Of a stretch of 64,000 nucleotides of DNA, positions 10,134-23,979 are shown in pieces. Location: contig JAJTUQ010000003.1 in assembly GCA_021399445.1 (NCBI GenBank), positions 4,340,001 to 4,404,000 of the forward strand, in the 5' to 3' direction. The translations under genes and the position numbers were made by a program. How positions within the stretch are numbered: position 1 is the first letter of the stretch; every line of letters starts with the position of its first letter. The notes under the pieces were generated by a model that worked only from the letters and a program-made list of their open reading frames with translations, was not told the origin of the DNA and made no database searches. The stretch is from Xylogone sp. PMI_703 (taxonomy: Eukaryota; Ascomycota; Leotiomycetes).

Positions 10134-12970
10134 AATAGAATTGAGCTTCTAGATTAGAGGAGCATTGTACTCGCGAGACTGAACAGGCATTCCCTCTAAG
10201 TCTAGACTTCAATATGATTTATTCTCCCACTGCACTCATACTGTTCGGTTGTAGCTTCTCTAACTCAAGGATAATAGCCAGTTTTGTAGATATAGAACAA
10301 TAAACTAAAGGCTGTTGCTCTTAGAGCTATAGTTTTCTCCCGAACTCCCCACTATAGAAATGCATTTACGAGACTATCAATTTAAGATGGTCACGTTTTC
10401 AAAACGTATATATCCTTGTCGAAGGTGTCGTGTGGGTACCGAGTCCAGGTTTGCTCTTTGCAGTTTTCTAGACCACCATTAAGCCAATTTCCACGATGTA
10501 CCAACCGGATTATCCGCAGCCATAGAGTATTCAATTAAGACTGAAGGCATGTACTATACAGTAGTTGTTGAGTTTGGGCTTCACCGTAACAAAGCACTTA
10601 TATCGAAAAAAAACGCAGAAAAAGCAACGAAGTCAGTCTTCCCAGGCCATCCAGGCAGTGAACACTGGTTCGGGCCGTTGACGTCTATGCTATGACCGCT
10701 ACTCTGCAAGTCGGTATCTTGGAGATTGGGGTGGTCAAAGGGGGAAAAAGGAGCAGCCCGCGGCGACGGAAACAAATGCTATTACTATGAGAGATCGAGG
10801 GGCTAGAACTGCGAGGCCCAGAAGCGAGCAGGGGGCCATGCGCGGGTAACCCACAATGGACCTGTGCATAGGAAGTGCAGTTACAGAGCACACTGGGGAC
10901 TTGCTCCTCCTTAACGTTTTGTCTTTGTCCGGCTCTAATAATATCTGTTTCCACTGGGGAAATGGCAAGAGTAAGCGGGTATAAGAAAAGAAAAAGAGCT
11001 AATAGTTGCTTTTTCTAATAACTGTAGCTACCTACCCCGTTAGCGGGGAAGTTACGTAGTACAGGACTGCTGCACGCCTTATTACATGCAGCACGCCCGG
11101 CGAGTCAAAGCCGAGGGGTCAATTTGTCTGATTTGGGATTGTTGACAAAATATGCCGCTTTTGGTAGTTAAACGTTCGGGCCTGCTTCTTTGGAGTGATT
11201 TGCAGACCCAGAGGTTCGGTTCGTCGTGGTTGGCTTGCTTACCTATTCTGCTTACATGCTTTGGCTCGACATGTTTGGGGAGCACTGCTTTCTTTTCATG
11301 CACTGTAAGATTTTCACTATGCAATAATAGCATAATATCATAATAATATAAGAATATCGAAGAAAACTCGGGAGCATAGACATCCACTCACTCACTTTAC
11401 TCAAGGATCTCAATGTCTCCTCGAGGGGTTCAGAAACGTTGATGCTACAGTCGAGCACGCGCCCTCTACTGTTACTGTGACAGAGGGAAAATGTTTGATA
11501 GCCTCGTGCAACGGTTGCGGATCGAAGTTCTCATGATTTAGATGGGTTTTGGCGTGACGACTGCGTTTTCTGATACTCCTACTTGTCCCAGTGCACTCCG
11601 GGAGTTTCCTCGGTCGTGCGATTAATGGTCTCTGATTATGAAGTAGCATTTGCTCCAGCCCTATTGGACCGCTTGGCAATTCCGAGCGAGTAACTGTTAA
11701 GAGTTTTGCCTTAGGAAATACTTCCGCATCGTACTCGTAATTGCGAGAAGAAATTTGTGCGTGGTTGGTTGGTTTTTCTGAGGCAGAGAAGGGCGCCTGC
11801 AGTTGAACTGTTACTGTTGTTGACTATGTGCGTTGTGGTGGTTGGATAATCCTTCAGCCGGCGACCTCGCTTAGGGTGACTTCCTCGGGGATTGAAGTCT
11901 TTCCGCGGGAGCATTTTCCTGCGCCTGCCTCAACTCTTCTTCTTTGCTCTTCTCTCGTTTTCGGTTCTGGACTCCATGTGGACGACAGAGAACCTTTTCT
12001 CTCTCGTCGAGGATAATCCTGTGGTCTTTATTTGTGCGCGCCGTTTCGCGAGGTACATAAGTGTGTGTACATGTAATGTTTGTGCAGGACGTTAGCATTA
12101 GAACACCGTGACGCCCAATGAGGAAATTCCATGCGGAGCGTCTCCCCGTAGACCATAACGGGCCTAGACCACTCCTAGGTCCGGGGTCCCATGGCGACTA
12201 ATAAGCTTCCTCGGGTTCTGGATGTCTTGCCGGGCGGTGCTAGAGCAGAAGTGGCCTAGTGGCTTCGGGTACATCTGGGCACTGGTCGGAGGCCGCCAGA
12301 GATTTCACACTGAGGCAAGCTCGCACAGAACTGCCGCGCAGGGCTGGACGCTGAGATTTTGTCGTTGCAGCCGTGCTCCTAAAGCTTCCTTGGACTCGTG
12401 CGTTTTGTACCTGAAGTGGTCTGATATGTGGCGAGTGGACGTTCGCTAGCAACCCGTGACGGGGCTGCCAGTGCTCTCGGAGGGCTCCGACAGCTGCAGA
12501 AATCATGTGCAGCCAGCCCAGTAGTGGCCGAGACGCCTCTTCCCTCCATCCGCGGGGCCGTTTGGGAAACGTCTCAAAGGAGAGCAACCTCTTACATCAT
12601 GGCCGAGGGTTGGGGGATTGTGATGCTGGGCGAGGGATTGCTGTCTCCGCATTCTCACTTGCCGATATTGAGCGCCTTCGAGATTATACCGGGAGCACAC
12701 CTTTCACAGGATCCAGACATTCTACAAATATGTGATGCACGCCGGCTGGTCGGGTTGCTCTATCCCACAGACACACCAAAGCAAAAAGGCAAAAAGGCAA
12801 CAGCCTCAGAAACAACCAAATCTTATTAGACACTTGCCCTACGCAGGCGAGCAAGATAACAAGTCGCCGAACTACCTTCAAACCCCGGCCAACACCCACC
12901 TAGGCTATATCTGCTCTTTGATCCCCGATCACAATACCCGGCCAACACAAAAATCTTTTTTGTGATAGCA
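10134..12970. other. Long gene-poor region and extended leader of the bHLH gene
   Basis: About 2.8 kb with no recognisable gene. The distal half (10.1-11.4 kb) is featureless. The proximal part (about 11.7-12.9 kb) is richer in GC and CT tracts and contains many short upstream open frames, as is common for promoters and long 5' leaders of fungal transcription-factor genes. The 134-codon frame at 12428-12829 looks non-coding: there is no domain, and competing frames of similar length exist on both strands. Confidence 0.35.
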
Positions 12971-13909
12971 ATGAGCATCCGTCCTTCTCAGCCAGTATCC
13001 AGATACACACAGGTCAGTTTCCTTATTTATCCAATAAGCAATGTTAGCATGTGCTGACATAATCCTCCTCCATAGCCCACCATGTCTGAAAGCCCCGTCC
13101 TCCCAAGTTACGCCACGGACCAGTGGAACGACTTCAAGTTCGATCTTGAGGACCGTGATCTCTCCCCAGAGACCAGTCTTTCCAGCTTCGAAGGCAGCCC
13201 CGCCGAGGCTTCCTGGGACTACTTCCCTTACGATGGCTTCCACGATACCAACTTCTCCGACCCCCTTTTTGGAAAGGAGGCAGTCGCATCTGAAGACTTC
13301 AACATTACCCGGGAGGTAAAGAAGGAACCGTGCCTTTCTCCATCGGCCCTCCTTGACCTGTCTTGGTCTCAAGACGTAGCCTTACCCAGTGCCGAAGCGG
13401 CAAACGACTTCGCCCTTCCCCTATCCAACGAAGAACAAGCAAACCTCCTCGCTATCGCCATGGGCCGCAACAACGATTTTACTCTCCCACTCTCACCCAT
13501 GAGCTCATATCCCACAGCTGGTTCGGTCTCCTCCATCTCTTCACGATCACCATCCCCACAGCCAAGAGCCAAGCCAGTAGCAGCTGCAGCTACTCAGCCA
13601 GCGAAACGCCCCGCAACAAGAGACGGGCCTCCAGCTCCTAAGACGAGGAAGTGCAGCCACAACGCCATTGAGAAGCGTTACCGGATGAATCTCAACGAGC
13701 GAATCCTCGCCCTCCAGAACAGCTTACCAGCACTCCGAACATCACCACTATCTTCATCCGAGGAAGAGATGGGCGTCTGCCGAAGAAAGCGGAGCAAGGC
13801 TGCCATCTTGACCGGAGCCATCGAGTACATTGCGCAGTTAGAGAAGAAGAACAAGAGACTCTCTCAACAGCTAAGCATGATGCAAACACAATGGAAGCCA
13901 AGGGTTTAA
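12971..13909 (+). CDS. bHLH transcription factor, SREBP-class basic region
   Basis: The main exon is 13082-13909 (275 aa). A likely fuller model starts at ATG 12971 (MSIRPSQPVSRYTQ) and splices out a 63-bp intron, 13013-13075, with a GCTGAC branch site; it joins in frame at the second ATG (13082). The acidic N-terminal half is followed by a Ser/Pro/Ala linker. The bHLH domain lies at about residues 190-255 of the 275-aa form: basic region HNAIEKRYRMNLNERI, a loop rich in Ser/Glu and Arg/Lys, then helix 2 ending in a short leucine-zipper-like run (AQLEKKNKRLSQQL). Tyr after EKR in the basic region is the hallmark of SREBP-type bHLH proteins, which can bind both E-box and sterol-regulatory elements. 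No transmembrane segment is present, so it would be constitutively soluble, unlike membrane-tethered SREBPs. Target genes are unknown. Confidence 0.9.
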
Positions 13910-14893
13910 AAATAAGAAGAAGAAAAAAGCAACGAAGAAGAATAATACCCTAATTTCTGTAGAAGTCTACTTGATGAAAAGCCATTTTTACTGGGAGGTT
14001 TCTGATCGTCGGGCATGGGAGGATATGTTTTGCATGAGAAAGTCTTAAACGGGAACAAGACTTTTAACCCAACAGGAGCAAAGGGATAAGGGGGGAACTC
14101 GGAGTTTTAGGAGTTTCTTATTTTATGGTCTTTCCGATGTTTTTCCATAAAGGAAAACTTACTCCAAGGGAGGGATGGGCCATTTTTTTGCGGGAATTGA
14201 AATGACACGGCTATTTCGGGCTTTGGCTTCATGAAAAGAGCGCGCCCCCACAATTTTTTTTCTTTTTCTTGAGCTATTATTACCTCTCTCCATTCAGATA
14301 TCCTAGGCAAGAATTTTTCAATTCTTTCGCCTTGAAAAAGAATTACCTTAATATAACGAGTTTTTCTGGGCCTTGCTTTTTTGAAAAGCTGGCTGATGGA
14401 AACTGTTCCGAAACAACTTCGGCTTTTTCTCGGTGTGTGAATTCTGAGTGATATGTGAATAAAAATAGTGAGCCTTGAATACAGTACGGAGTAAGCCTGC
14501 TATGTAAACGGGCGGTTCCTATTGGTCTGAGAGCCACATTTTGTCACTCATTCATCCTTCCGATGTCAGAGCAGCAGCTGCCACCGTGATGACTGCAATG
14601 CTCTAGCTATGCTCGTTTAGCTTCACTCAATTTTTGAAGATATAGATCCTGCGGTGTATAGTTGGGGAATACTACAATATTCTACCCCCTGCTTTTGCCT
14701 GGTCTGACTTTAGTTTCGACAAAAAATACATTAATTCCAATAAGTACTGATTTATCTCGAAGTACTCCCGCCATCACTATCATTCATGTCTACAGCAATC
14801 CCGAAAGTGAGTATTATCCCTATGCAGTGATCTCGTTTCCCTTTTAAAAACCCTCCCTGAGAAGAAGAGAGAGTAAAAAATATAACAAAAAAA
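13910..14893. other. Intergenic region downstream of the bHLH gene
   Basis: It begins with an A-rich 3' UTR-like tract (AAGAAGAAGAAAAAAG) and is AT-rich thereafter. No gene is seen before the tRNA. Confidence 0.35.
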
Positions 14894-15000
14894 TGGGTCG
14901 AACCGGGATCGAACCGGTGACCTTCAGATATTCCAGATGGAATTCATGAAACTTGAAGTTTTACTTCAGTCTGACGCTCTCCCAGCTGAGCTATCGACCC
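14894..15000 (-). tRNA. tRNA-Phe(GAA) with a 34-nt intron
   Basis: Read on the minus strand, the 107-nt gene folds as a standard tRNA. The acceptor stem is GGGUCGA pairing with UCGACCC, with discriminator A at 14894. The D arm is GCUC...GAGC, and the anticodon stem is UCAGA pairing with UCUGA around the loop CUGAAGA. The T arm contains GGUUCGAUCC. The anticodon is GAA (Phe). An intron of 34 nt (14930-14963) sits one base 3' of the anticodon, the canonical nuclear tRNA intron position, leaving a 73-nt mature tRNA without CCA. Confidence 0.95.
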
Positions 15001-15828
15001 ATTTGATTGGTGGGTTGGTTACCATATGTGAGTTATATACGGAAGGGCTTTTGTGTGTGTTAGTGGTGCTTTTCGTTTAAGAAATAGGAGGGCTTTAGCC
15101 AAAAAAGTGGGACTTCGGAAGGAAAGGTTTTGGGAAAGGGCTCTGTCAAGCGAGGTCTCAATTGCTGTTCTAACGCGTCTTTGGCGATGGGTCGGGGTCT
15201 AGCAGAGGATGTTGCACGGGGAAGGTTCTCTGATGTATGAATTGTACTAAGACTGAGGTACGCTTTACGCATGAGTTGGAGGAGTGGTTCACTACGAAAC
15301 ACTTTGAAAAGGGGTGTCTTTTTTTGTAGGATTGACCAGCTGGCTATGTGCCATATGGGCTTGAATCTAGTGAAATATGATGCTTGAGCATATTGCCAGT
15401 AGACCTTTCTTTCTGGATTGGGTATACACGGCTGCTATCCACTGGAGCTTTCGGAAGCCTTTCCTTCTCTACGAAACCAGCTATTTCTTGGAAAGCGCCA
15501 AATACACCAGAGAAAGCAAGGAAGACCCAGAAGACATCGTAGCGAGAGAACGGAGACGTTCTTAATTCTTGAATTGCCATTTTGGTGGCTTACCTGGTAA
15601 GTACTGTACAATAACACAGCAAAAAAAAAGCGAAAGAAGTCAGAGATGAAAGAGCCAATCATATCAGCCAATTCCACGGCTCTTCGGTACCGGATAATCA
15701 TTAATCCTCACCGAACCATCGTCAGACCCGCTAAGACCCGCAACTCGTCATCCGAGCCATCCTTGCGCATCAGCACTTCCAGTGTTATCGAAAGCTACTG
15801 TTTCAACATCCGCAATTCAGCCGTAATC
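15001..15828. other. Upstream region of the PLP-homeostasis gene
   Basis: No separate gene is recognised. The segment 15646-15828 is open in the same frame as the next gene but has no domain similarity; I read it as 5' UTR. Confidence 0.35.
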
Positions 15829-16891
<1,063 letters not shown>

Positions 16892-18429
16892 GACGTGGGG
16901 ATTTTCTTTCCAGTATTGGCTGTTGATGAGGGTGTTTATGTCTACTGGCGTCTGGAGGAAATTTGCTTAATAACGAACAGGTTGATGGGAGTCGGCAGGG
17001 TCGGAGGATTTAACGGAAGGCTGATTGTGCCAAGTGGATAGGTAGGATTCCTGTTCTTGTCCTGTATCCACATCTACAACTCGTGCTAACTTTTCTCGTC
17101 TCGGAAGCTTTCTGGTCTCACCTCAGATATGCATTGCAACCGACACGTAGATCCATATCTTAATTCAACCGATGTCTATTTTCATCCGTTGTCCTTTAGA
17201 CTTTAGCCCCCAATGCCGACGGCAATTAATGTCAACAGAGCTTTCGGCCGAATTAGCCATTAGAGCAGTGATCCAATGGCTCTTGAATCTCTTATTAAAC
17301 CTTCTACTAACTCTCCAGCAATTCTACTTCACCGACTTCATCCATTCACCCGGTCCTATCACGCATGCAGTATGATCCCTCTAGCATCACGTACTGCACT
17401 GCACTGTGCTGTTCTATGTGCCGCACAACGAGGCCCACAATCATATGCATACTCGCCCCTCCATACTATACCACAGACTCTATGAACAAAACAATGCAAA
17501 ACCATGCAAGGAAACCCTTCTCCCAATGCAAGAAACCAAGGTCTAGATCGCCTCTATATTTGCTCCAAAATCATGCATTATGGTAATTGGTCCCAACCCG
17601 AACCCCAAACTGCACAAAGGTGGCTTGTCTAGGTACACCACACCATAACAGAAAAAACAGCACAGTACATCAAAAACACACACACAAGATAGAATATGCC
17701 ATACTCTCACCGACTTTTAATCAAGAATAGCAACAAAAGTAAGAAAGAGAACATACCAAGACATACGGAGAACGTGCATATTAAGTTTTGCGCAGTATAT
17801 CCCACCAAAACCCAACACGGGAAGCTAACCGCGGGCCCAATCAGGACTCCCCACAAGACCTTACATAAAACGCACCTGCACCCACACACAGCACAAAACT
17901 CCCCACATGCAAAACCCGATCCAATCACCTCGTCTTATCGGCATCTGAGATTGGCTGTATTTGTGAAGTGTGGAATCGACGCCCCGTCTGTTAGCGCTCG
18001 AAACACCCACTCATCCACATACTCGTGCCGCTAGACGCAGATGCGGGAAAAGATGAAATTCTCGGGTCTGCACTCAGACGTGCAACAAAACAATCGAGGA
18101 GCTGGTCCGGCAGTTAAAACCTTGGCAGTTGAGTGGTATGAAAAGGTGAGTGTGTGATGGGATGCCGAGACGGGTGCTGCCGTCGTGGTGGTTGGTCGGG
18201 CGTGGCTGCGCTATGCCTAATTCGGACACTGATCTCGATTGGGGATCTGCGCGGGCGTGGTGGTGCCATTCCACTGCATACCGGGTACAAGTATAAAAAG
18301 TGGAGATGGCAGGCACGGAAAGTAAATGCGGTTTGGGGTTACATTGGAACTTTAGTCATCGAGGTCATCTTCAAAGCAACGGTTAGACATTTACAAACCC
18401 TTTATACTACTGTATCTAAGGTATTTTCT
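16892..18429. other. Intergenic region between convergent genes
   Basis: About 1.5 kb between the PLP-homeostasis gene and GAD, rich in CA dinucleotide runs (around 17640-17690). Short open frames have no recognisable content. Confidence 0.35.
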
Positions 18430-20224
18430 TTAACAAATAGCATGGGTCTTACCAGTCTTGCCCTGCAAACTGTGCTGCTCCTTCTTGAACTTGGAGTGAC
18501 TGTGGCTAGCCTTATGTGAGTGTGAGATGTGGCTCTTGACAAACTCCTCCTGCTTCTTGATGGCCTCTCGGTCCATCGTATCAAGCAACTCCATGCAGAG
18601 CTTGATGTCGCAGATCAGGGAATCGCATCGGGACTTGGTGAAATCTTCTCGAACAACGACTCTCAACATCTTCATGCCCTCGGTGTTTGGAGCCATGGTG
18701 TACGCTGGCACGACCCATCCTCGGGATCGGAGGTGGTGGGCCAGGTTGAACTCATCATAGTTCCTGTTGTCACTTTTCTTGAGACGGAAGGCTACGAGTG
18801 GGAGACCGCTTCCATTTTTCTCAGACATCAAAGTGAAGCCGAGGTCTTCGAGCGACTCAGCGAGGTAATCTGCGGTTCGGGTGAGGTTAGTCATGATCGA
18901 GCGGTATCCTCGCTTGCCAAGACGAATGAGCTGGTAGTACTGTCCAATGACTTGAGAAGCACCCTTGGAGAAGTTGAGAGTGAAAGAAGATTGGTTAGCA
19001 CCCAGGTAGTTGATATTGAAAACTAGTTCCTCTGGGAGATACTCTGGGGCTCTCCAGACAACCCATCCTACACCAGGGTATACAAGTCCGTACCTACAAG
19101 GTGTGCATTAGCATGATTAGGGATAGCTAGGAAGTATCGCAATAGAGAGGTACGCACTTGTGACCGCTAACGTTAATGGAAACCACCTTCTCTAATCTGA
19201 AGTCCCATTCTAGATCTGGAACCACAAATGGTGCTACGAAACCGCCGCTAGCGGCGTCGACGTGAATGACGGTGTCAATGTTCTTCTCGATCAAGAGATC
19301 GTTGATAGCCTTAACGTCCTCATATTGTCCGGTGTATGTTGTGCCGAGGATGGCACAGATACCAATGGTGTTCTCGTCGACTAGGTTCACAGCCTCCTGG
19401 GGATCGATGACATATCGGTCAGGCGTGCAGTAGACGAACTTCTCCTCGACTTCAAAGTATCTGGCCGCTTTTTCCCAGCAGACCTGCACTGCAGAAGACA
19501 TGATAATGTTTGGCTTATCAAATGGCTTTCCGGCCGCCTTACGAGCGTTCTGCCAACGTTTCTTCATGGCGAGAACGGCAAGCATAATAGCCTCCGAGGA
19601 ACCAATAGTGGAAGTACCCATGGGATTGTCGCCTTCAGTCTCAGTGGGCGCATTGAGGAGACGGCCAATCATTGATACACATCGGTTCTGTATATCGGCA
19701 CTCTGGGGGTATTCTTCATAATCGATGAAGTTCTTGGCGAACGACTCTGTCATGAGGTCCTCGGCTTCTTTTTCCTGCTTGTTTATCAGCTTCGACGTTC
19801 TATGCAGAAAATTGGCTTTTATTTGCGCCCGTGCTACCGGAGTAGCAATTCACATCGGCTTGGCCTAGATTAGGCGGAAGAGACGAAGACGAAGCTAGAA
19901 CGCACCATATACGTTGTGACAAAGGAAGCGAGGCTAAAAATTGGTGGATCAGCAACACGAAGCCGCCATGGGGTTTCAAAGCATGATATCATACTTGAGC
20001 ATTGGATTTCCATCCAGAGAAAGGTCGTCTTTGATCATTCGGTAGGCCACCTCCTTGGGCATTTCATGCTCAGGCATCTCATGTTTAGGGAGGTCCTGAA
20101 GAGCGTACTTGGAGCCGTAGACGCTGGCCGTGAAGGTGTCGGTGTTGAGAGAGAATCTTCGGACGCCCGAGGTGATTGGGGCCGTGACCTCCTCGTCACT
20201 AGGAATGGAAGCAAGATGAACCAT
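18430..20224 (-). CDS. Glutamate decarboxylase (PLP-dependent, about 512 aa, 4 exons)
   Basis: Exons on the minus strand: 19995-20224, 19906-19933 (28 bp), 19158-19774 and 18430-19093. All joins keep frame. The enzyme converts L-glutamate to GABA and CO2 in the cytosol, feeding the GABA shunt. Visible family blocks are [87 protein letters not shown] and the PLP-lysine motif [19 protein letters not shown] (Lys about residue 292). The intron after exon 3 splits that Lys codon (AA|G). The His/Ser/Lys-rich C-terminus ends KTHAIC. Met at 20224 (MVHLA) is preferred over the upstream Met at 20239 because family members usually begin MVHL. Confidence 0.96.
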
Positions 20225-23200
20225 GGTTGTGTTATGCAAGGGGAGCTGTCGGTGTGGTCGTTGTTCGGGTGCAGCGGCTGTCTTGGGACACAGAAGCTTG
20301 GCGAGGATGCAAGAAAAGAAGATGAAATGATGGCAGACGTAGGAAAGCGAAGATGCTGAGAGCTAAGTCTAGAAGGCTGAACGAGACGTGTGCAGACTGG
20401 TGGACGAAGAATGAAGAGCGAGATGCAGTGCAGGAGGTCATGAAGGAGGGGGGAAGATATACTAAAGCACCAGTTTACCAGAAGGGACATGTTGACGTGG
20501 AGGGGCAGGATACCCCTCCCTGAGGCCGAAGGCTGCAGCTGCCCTGACTGGCCCAAGAGAGACTTCAGGCCCTGGGCCCGTTTCGTATCTTGGCACGAAA
20601 GCTTCGCGGTGCAGGGGGCTCATTGGCGCCGCTCGTTAGCGCTGCCCGCTACTGCAGCGGCCCCAGCCAATCGATCGCAGCTGAGATCGATGAATAGGGC
20701 AGACCCCTCCGACGTCATCCAGGACTGGCTAGTCAGAGCAAGCCCGGCGTGTTGGGGGAAGAGAAAAAGCAAAGGCACTTCAGACCATTTATCACTCTTC
20801 ACTTCAGCACACCACCCGAAGTCGTCTCTCTAAGCACGTTGTCTGCTTTGTTTTTCCAGCGCTCGCGTTGCTCTCGTCCCTGTTTCAGCTCTAACAATCC
20901 CCAATCCGGCACTGTGGCTTGGGTGAGATGGGCTGCCCGGGGAAGATAAGCTTGCCCCTCCTTGCCAGAAGCGTGTGCAGAGTTCGAGGAGAGTGATTCG
21001 TCCGGACGACATGCAGGATCCCCTTTGCTGACATAAGTGGATGCGGTGTCCCTCAGAATCTGACCACACCCGGTCAGGGAAGCACAAAGGACAAATGACG
21101 TACATTGGCTGGAATTCCTTGAGGGGGGCATTTCATGTAACTTCCCATAAAACCCCATCCCCCTTCTCAGCCCCTTTTCCTAAGCCACGGAGAAGGACAA
21201 GCCCCGGGACGCTCCCGGCCTGGGCAGTCGGATGCAGCCAATGGCAGGCGGCCTCGCTTTCACTCGTCTCCTGCTGAGTGGCTGTTGAACCCATCGGTGT
21301 CTCCCAGAGTCGGGTGCTTTTAAGTCTCGTTTTGTACATCCATTCATTTTGATTCTGTCTCTTTGTTCTACCGTAGGAACTCGCCATCGAGTAGCACGAA
21401 ATCAATGCATGCAAGACCTCATAAATCCATGTATGTGATATACAGTAATCGACTAAGCTGACTCCGTAATCAAGTACAGTAATGCTCTGGGCATTTTCTT
21501 TAACAAGTATATGGAGATATGATCAGCAAAATCTTACTACACTGATGGCAGGTTGAGTTAGTTTTCTGCTCGTTAAATGTGAGATACTACCTACGGTATG
21601 CTGTACACGAGTCGTAAGCAATCAGTTTCAGGGAATTTGCCTGAAGTAGTTTGAGGGATTTTCCATTCTGCTGAGAATGCATCACCCTACATCGAGCCAG
21701 CACTGCCTCAGACAGACGAAACAGTATATTCGGGTCCGGCCAACTCGAACACTTCGTATCTGTATGTCTGCCGCGTATCTCTCTAAGCCGCCAAGACGAG
21801 TTGGCAAAAACTAACTACTCTATTATAAGTAGTCAGTGGGGGCACTTGATGTGCCGTTGGCATTAGAAAGCATCTGAGAAGCTGTTTGCGGTGAAGAGTT
21901 CCTTGTAGATCGGCAGCTTATAGGAGTCGTGAAACCCCGAGGTTGCGTTCCAGTATCTGTCTATTCCTTTTGTCAGCTATACTCTGGAAGCAATCGGATT
22001 AATAAGATCTAAGCAACTTGTTATGAGGTTTCCATGACACACGCCTTGCAAGGATGCTAACTTACTCTCAGACGAATAACCTTATAGAGATCCCAACATA
22101 CGGCACATACCCGATGGGGTACCTGTACCTTCACTTTCCAGCCCCAAACTACAGTACAAACAGCAAACCAAAAAAATCCAGAAGAGTTGAAATAAGGTCC
22201 TGGAAATACCAGCAAGCCCCCACGAGTTTACACGTGTAATTAATTCCGGGCAGCATTCCCCGTCTCATGCACCGCGGCCCTTTCCCCCTGGCCCAGTGTT
22301 TGCCGCCCATCCGCGCCACTATCTCGTGCTTCTTAGATATGCCTCCGCTGATGTCTCGTGGTACTCACGTGTGCAACCCAAATTCACCTTCGAAAAGCAT
22401 CACATTATTTACTTTCAGTAGATGGCTTAAGATGTAAAGAAAAGGTTGAGAATAGGAAGAGACCAACGTGTCCTATCGAGATAAATTATCCAGCAATGAG
22501 GTTGTTCGTTGAATGGCAATTGTATCATTCTTGAATTTATTAAATATCAATTTTTAACATTCTTTTTTACTCTTCCAAATCATGAGTTTCTGTTACATGT
22601 CAATAGAGCAGAACTGCGGTAAGCTAGGAATGCAGCAGTTTCGTTCTTCGCTCCTATCTTTGTGGATATCCTTTAGTCCATCGCTCTATGTATGTACTTA
22701 CGTGTATATACATTCTGCCTAGAGTGTTATTCATCATCATCATCATCTCTATCTTATCCAGCTCGCCGTGTCTCTAGTTGCCACGGTGAGTAACTTCCTT
22801 GGGTAGCGAATGTAAGTCGTTGATCAAGGGTGAGAAGTATATACCATCATCAATCAGGAAGTTTCAAGGTCTGGAGCAAGCACCTTGATTAATGACCAAA
22901 GGCATAGGACATTTTTCAGCTTTGACTTGCATCGTACAAGAAAGACAGTAATTGGTTGAGCAAAAGAAAGATGATCATATTGATTTAGTGGTATGGCAAG
23001 AGCTATAAGAAGTTGGATAGTCTGCGGAGGTGGGTTACACAAGTGGTTAGTTCCCGCACAATATGAATTCCTAAAACCAGTAAGACTGACGTCCTTCTTT
23101 TAGTCCTCTATGCAGAGACTGGATCTGAGTTAGATATCATATTGGTTACTGGATTATGTATCTGGTGACTACAATAACAGCTCTGCTGATCACTAGATTG

Positions 23201-23451
23201 TGTCGATGAAGTTCAGGCTGCGCATATATCGGATTTAGATTGTATCTGAAGTGCAACCTACTCTAACATAAACATTGTTTCACTTATAGCTGTGTCTGGG
23301 TTGTATTTCACCTTTATTCAGATTACAATTACAGAATGGAGGTCAAAGAAAGAGTAAGTATTTCCTTACATCAAATTCCTTGCGTTGACAAATATATTAA
23401 AGAGAAAAGGGCAGACCAACATACTATACCCTAGACGGAAAACTGTATGAG
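20225..23451. other. Gene-poor region (3.2 kb)
   Basis: The first 1.1 kb is the upstream region of GAD, with CT-rich and GC-richer stretches. The remainder to 23.4 kb is AT-rich and shows only a short TCA microsatellite near 22730-22747. I see no gene, RNA or transposon end. Confidence 0.35.
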
Positions 23452-23979
23452 ATGCCGCGAGCCAAACATTCCGGCCATAAGCAGTACATGATCAAACTGT
23501 TAAAAGACACAGTCGGAAAAGGCAAAGACCCACATCCCTCCCTGATACCATTCCGGTTTAGAGAGAGCTTCAACCCCAAATGGGTGACTGAACCTACTCG
23601 ATCACGGCACGCTGACCAAAGACGACGTGAGCGAGACTATCATAGTCCAGATGGCCATTATCGTCGAGAAGAACCATTCCATCGGAATGACTATCACCAG
23701 AAAGCTGAGAGATATCACCAAGATGATCAGAACCGCCGAGGCGGCCAATATAGTCGAAACGAGCCTTCTTCTCCAGACAGGCCAAACCACAGAGATAGTT
23801 ACTACGAAAGAGATAGTTATGATTCCAAAAGAGAAAGAGAAAGAGAAAGGTATTACGACAGTAATACTCATTATGGCAGAGACGGTAGTTACCACAAGAC
23901 AGTCACTACCACGGAGACAGTCAAGACTACCACAGTCATTACCACGACAACAAGTCATATCTTTACGAGGGATAAATGA
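23452..23979 (+). CDS. Basic low-complexity hypothetical protein
   Basis: A 175-codon frame starts at ATG 23452. The N-terminal 50 residues look like an ordered conserved block (MPRAKHSGHKQYMIKLL, VGKGKDPHPSLIPFRF). After that comes a long Arg/Asp/Tyr/His-rich disordered region and a Thr-rich tail (TTTETVKTTTVITTTT). The frame stays open upstream to 23401 (PTYYTLDGKLYEMPRAKH) and reads protein-like there, so the true start is probably on an upstream exon. I could not find a splice pair that closes the frame. Function is not recognised; the composition suggests an intrinsically disordered, possibly nucleic-acid-binding protein. Confidence 0.55.
   Translation: MPRAKHSGHKQYMIKLLKDTVGKGKDPHPSLIPFRFRESFNPKWVTEPTRSRHADQRRRERDYHSPDGHYRREEPFHRNDYHQKAERYHQDDQNRRGGQYSRNEPSSPDRPNHRDSYYERDSYDSKRERERERYYDSNTHYGRDGSYHKTVTTTETVKTTTVITTTTSHIFTRDK

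Noticed and set aside
12428..12829. 134-codon open frame upstream of the bHLH gene
   Set aside because: Several frames of similar length overlap it on both strands, composition is non-protein-like and no domain is visible; interpreted as leader/promoter.
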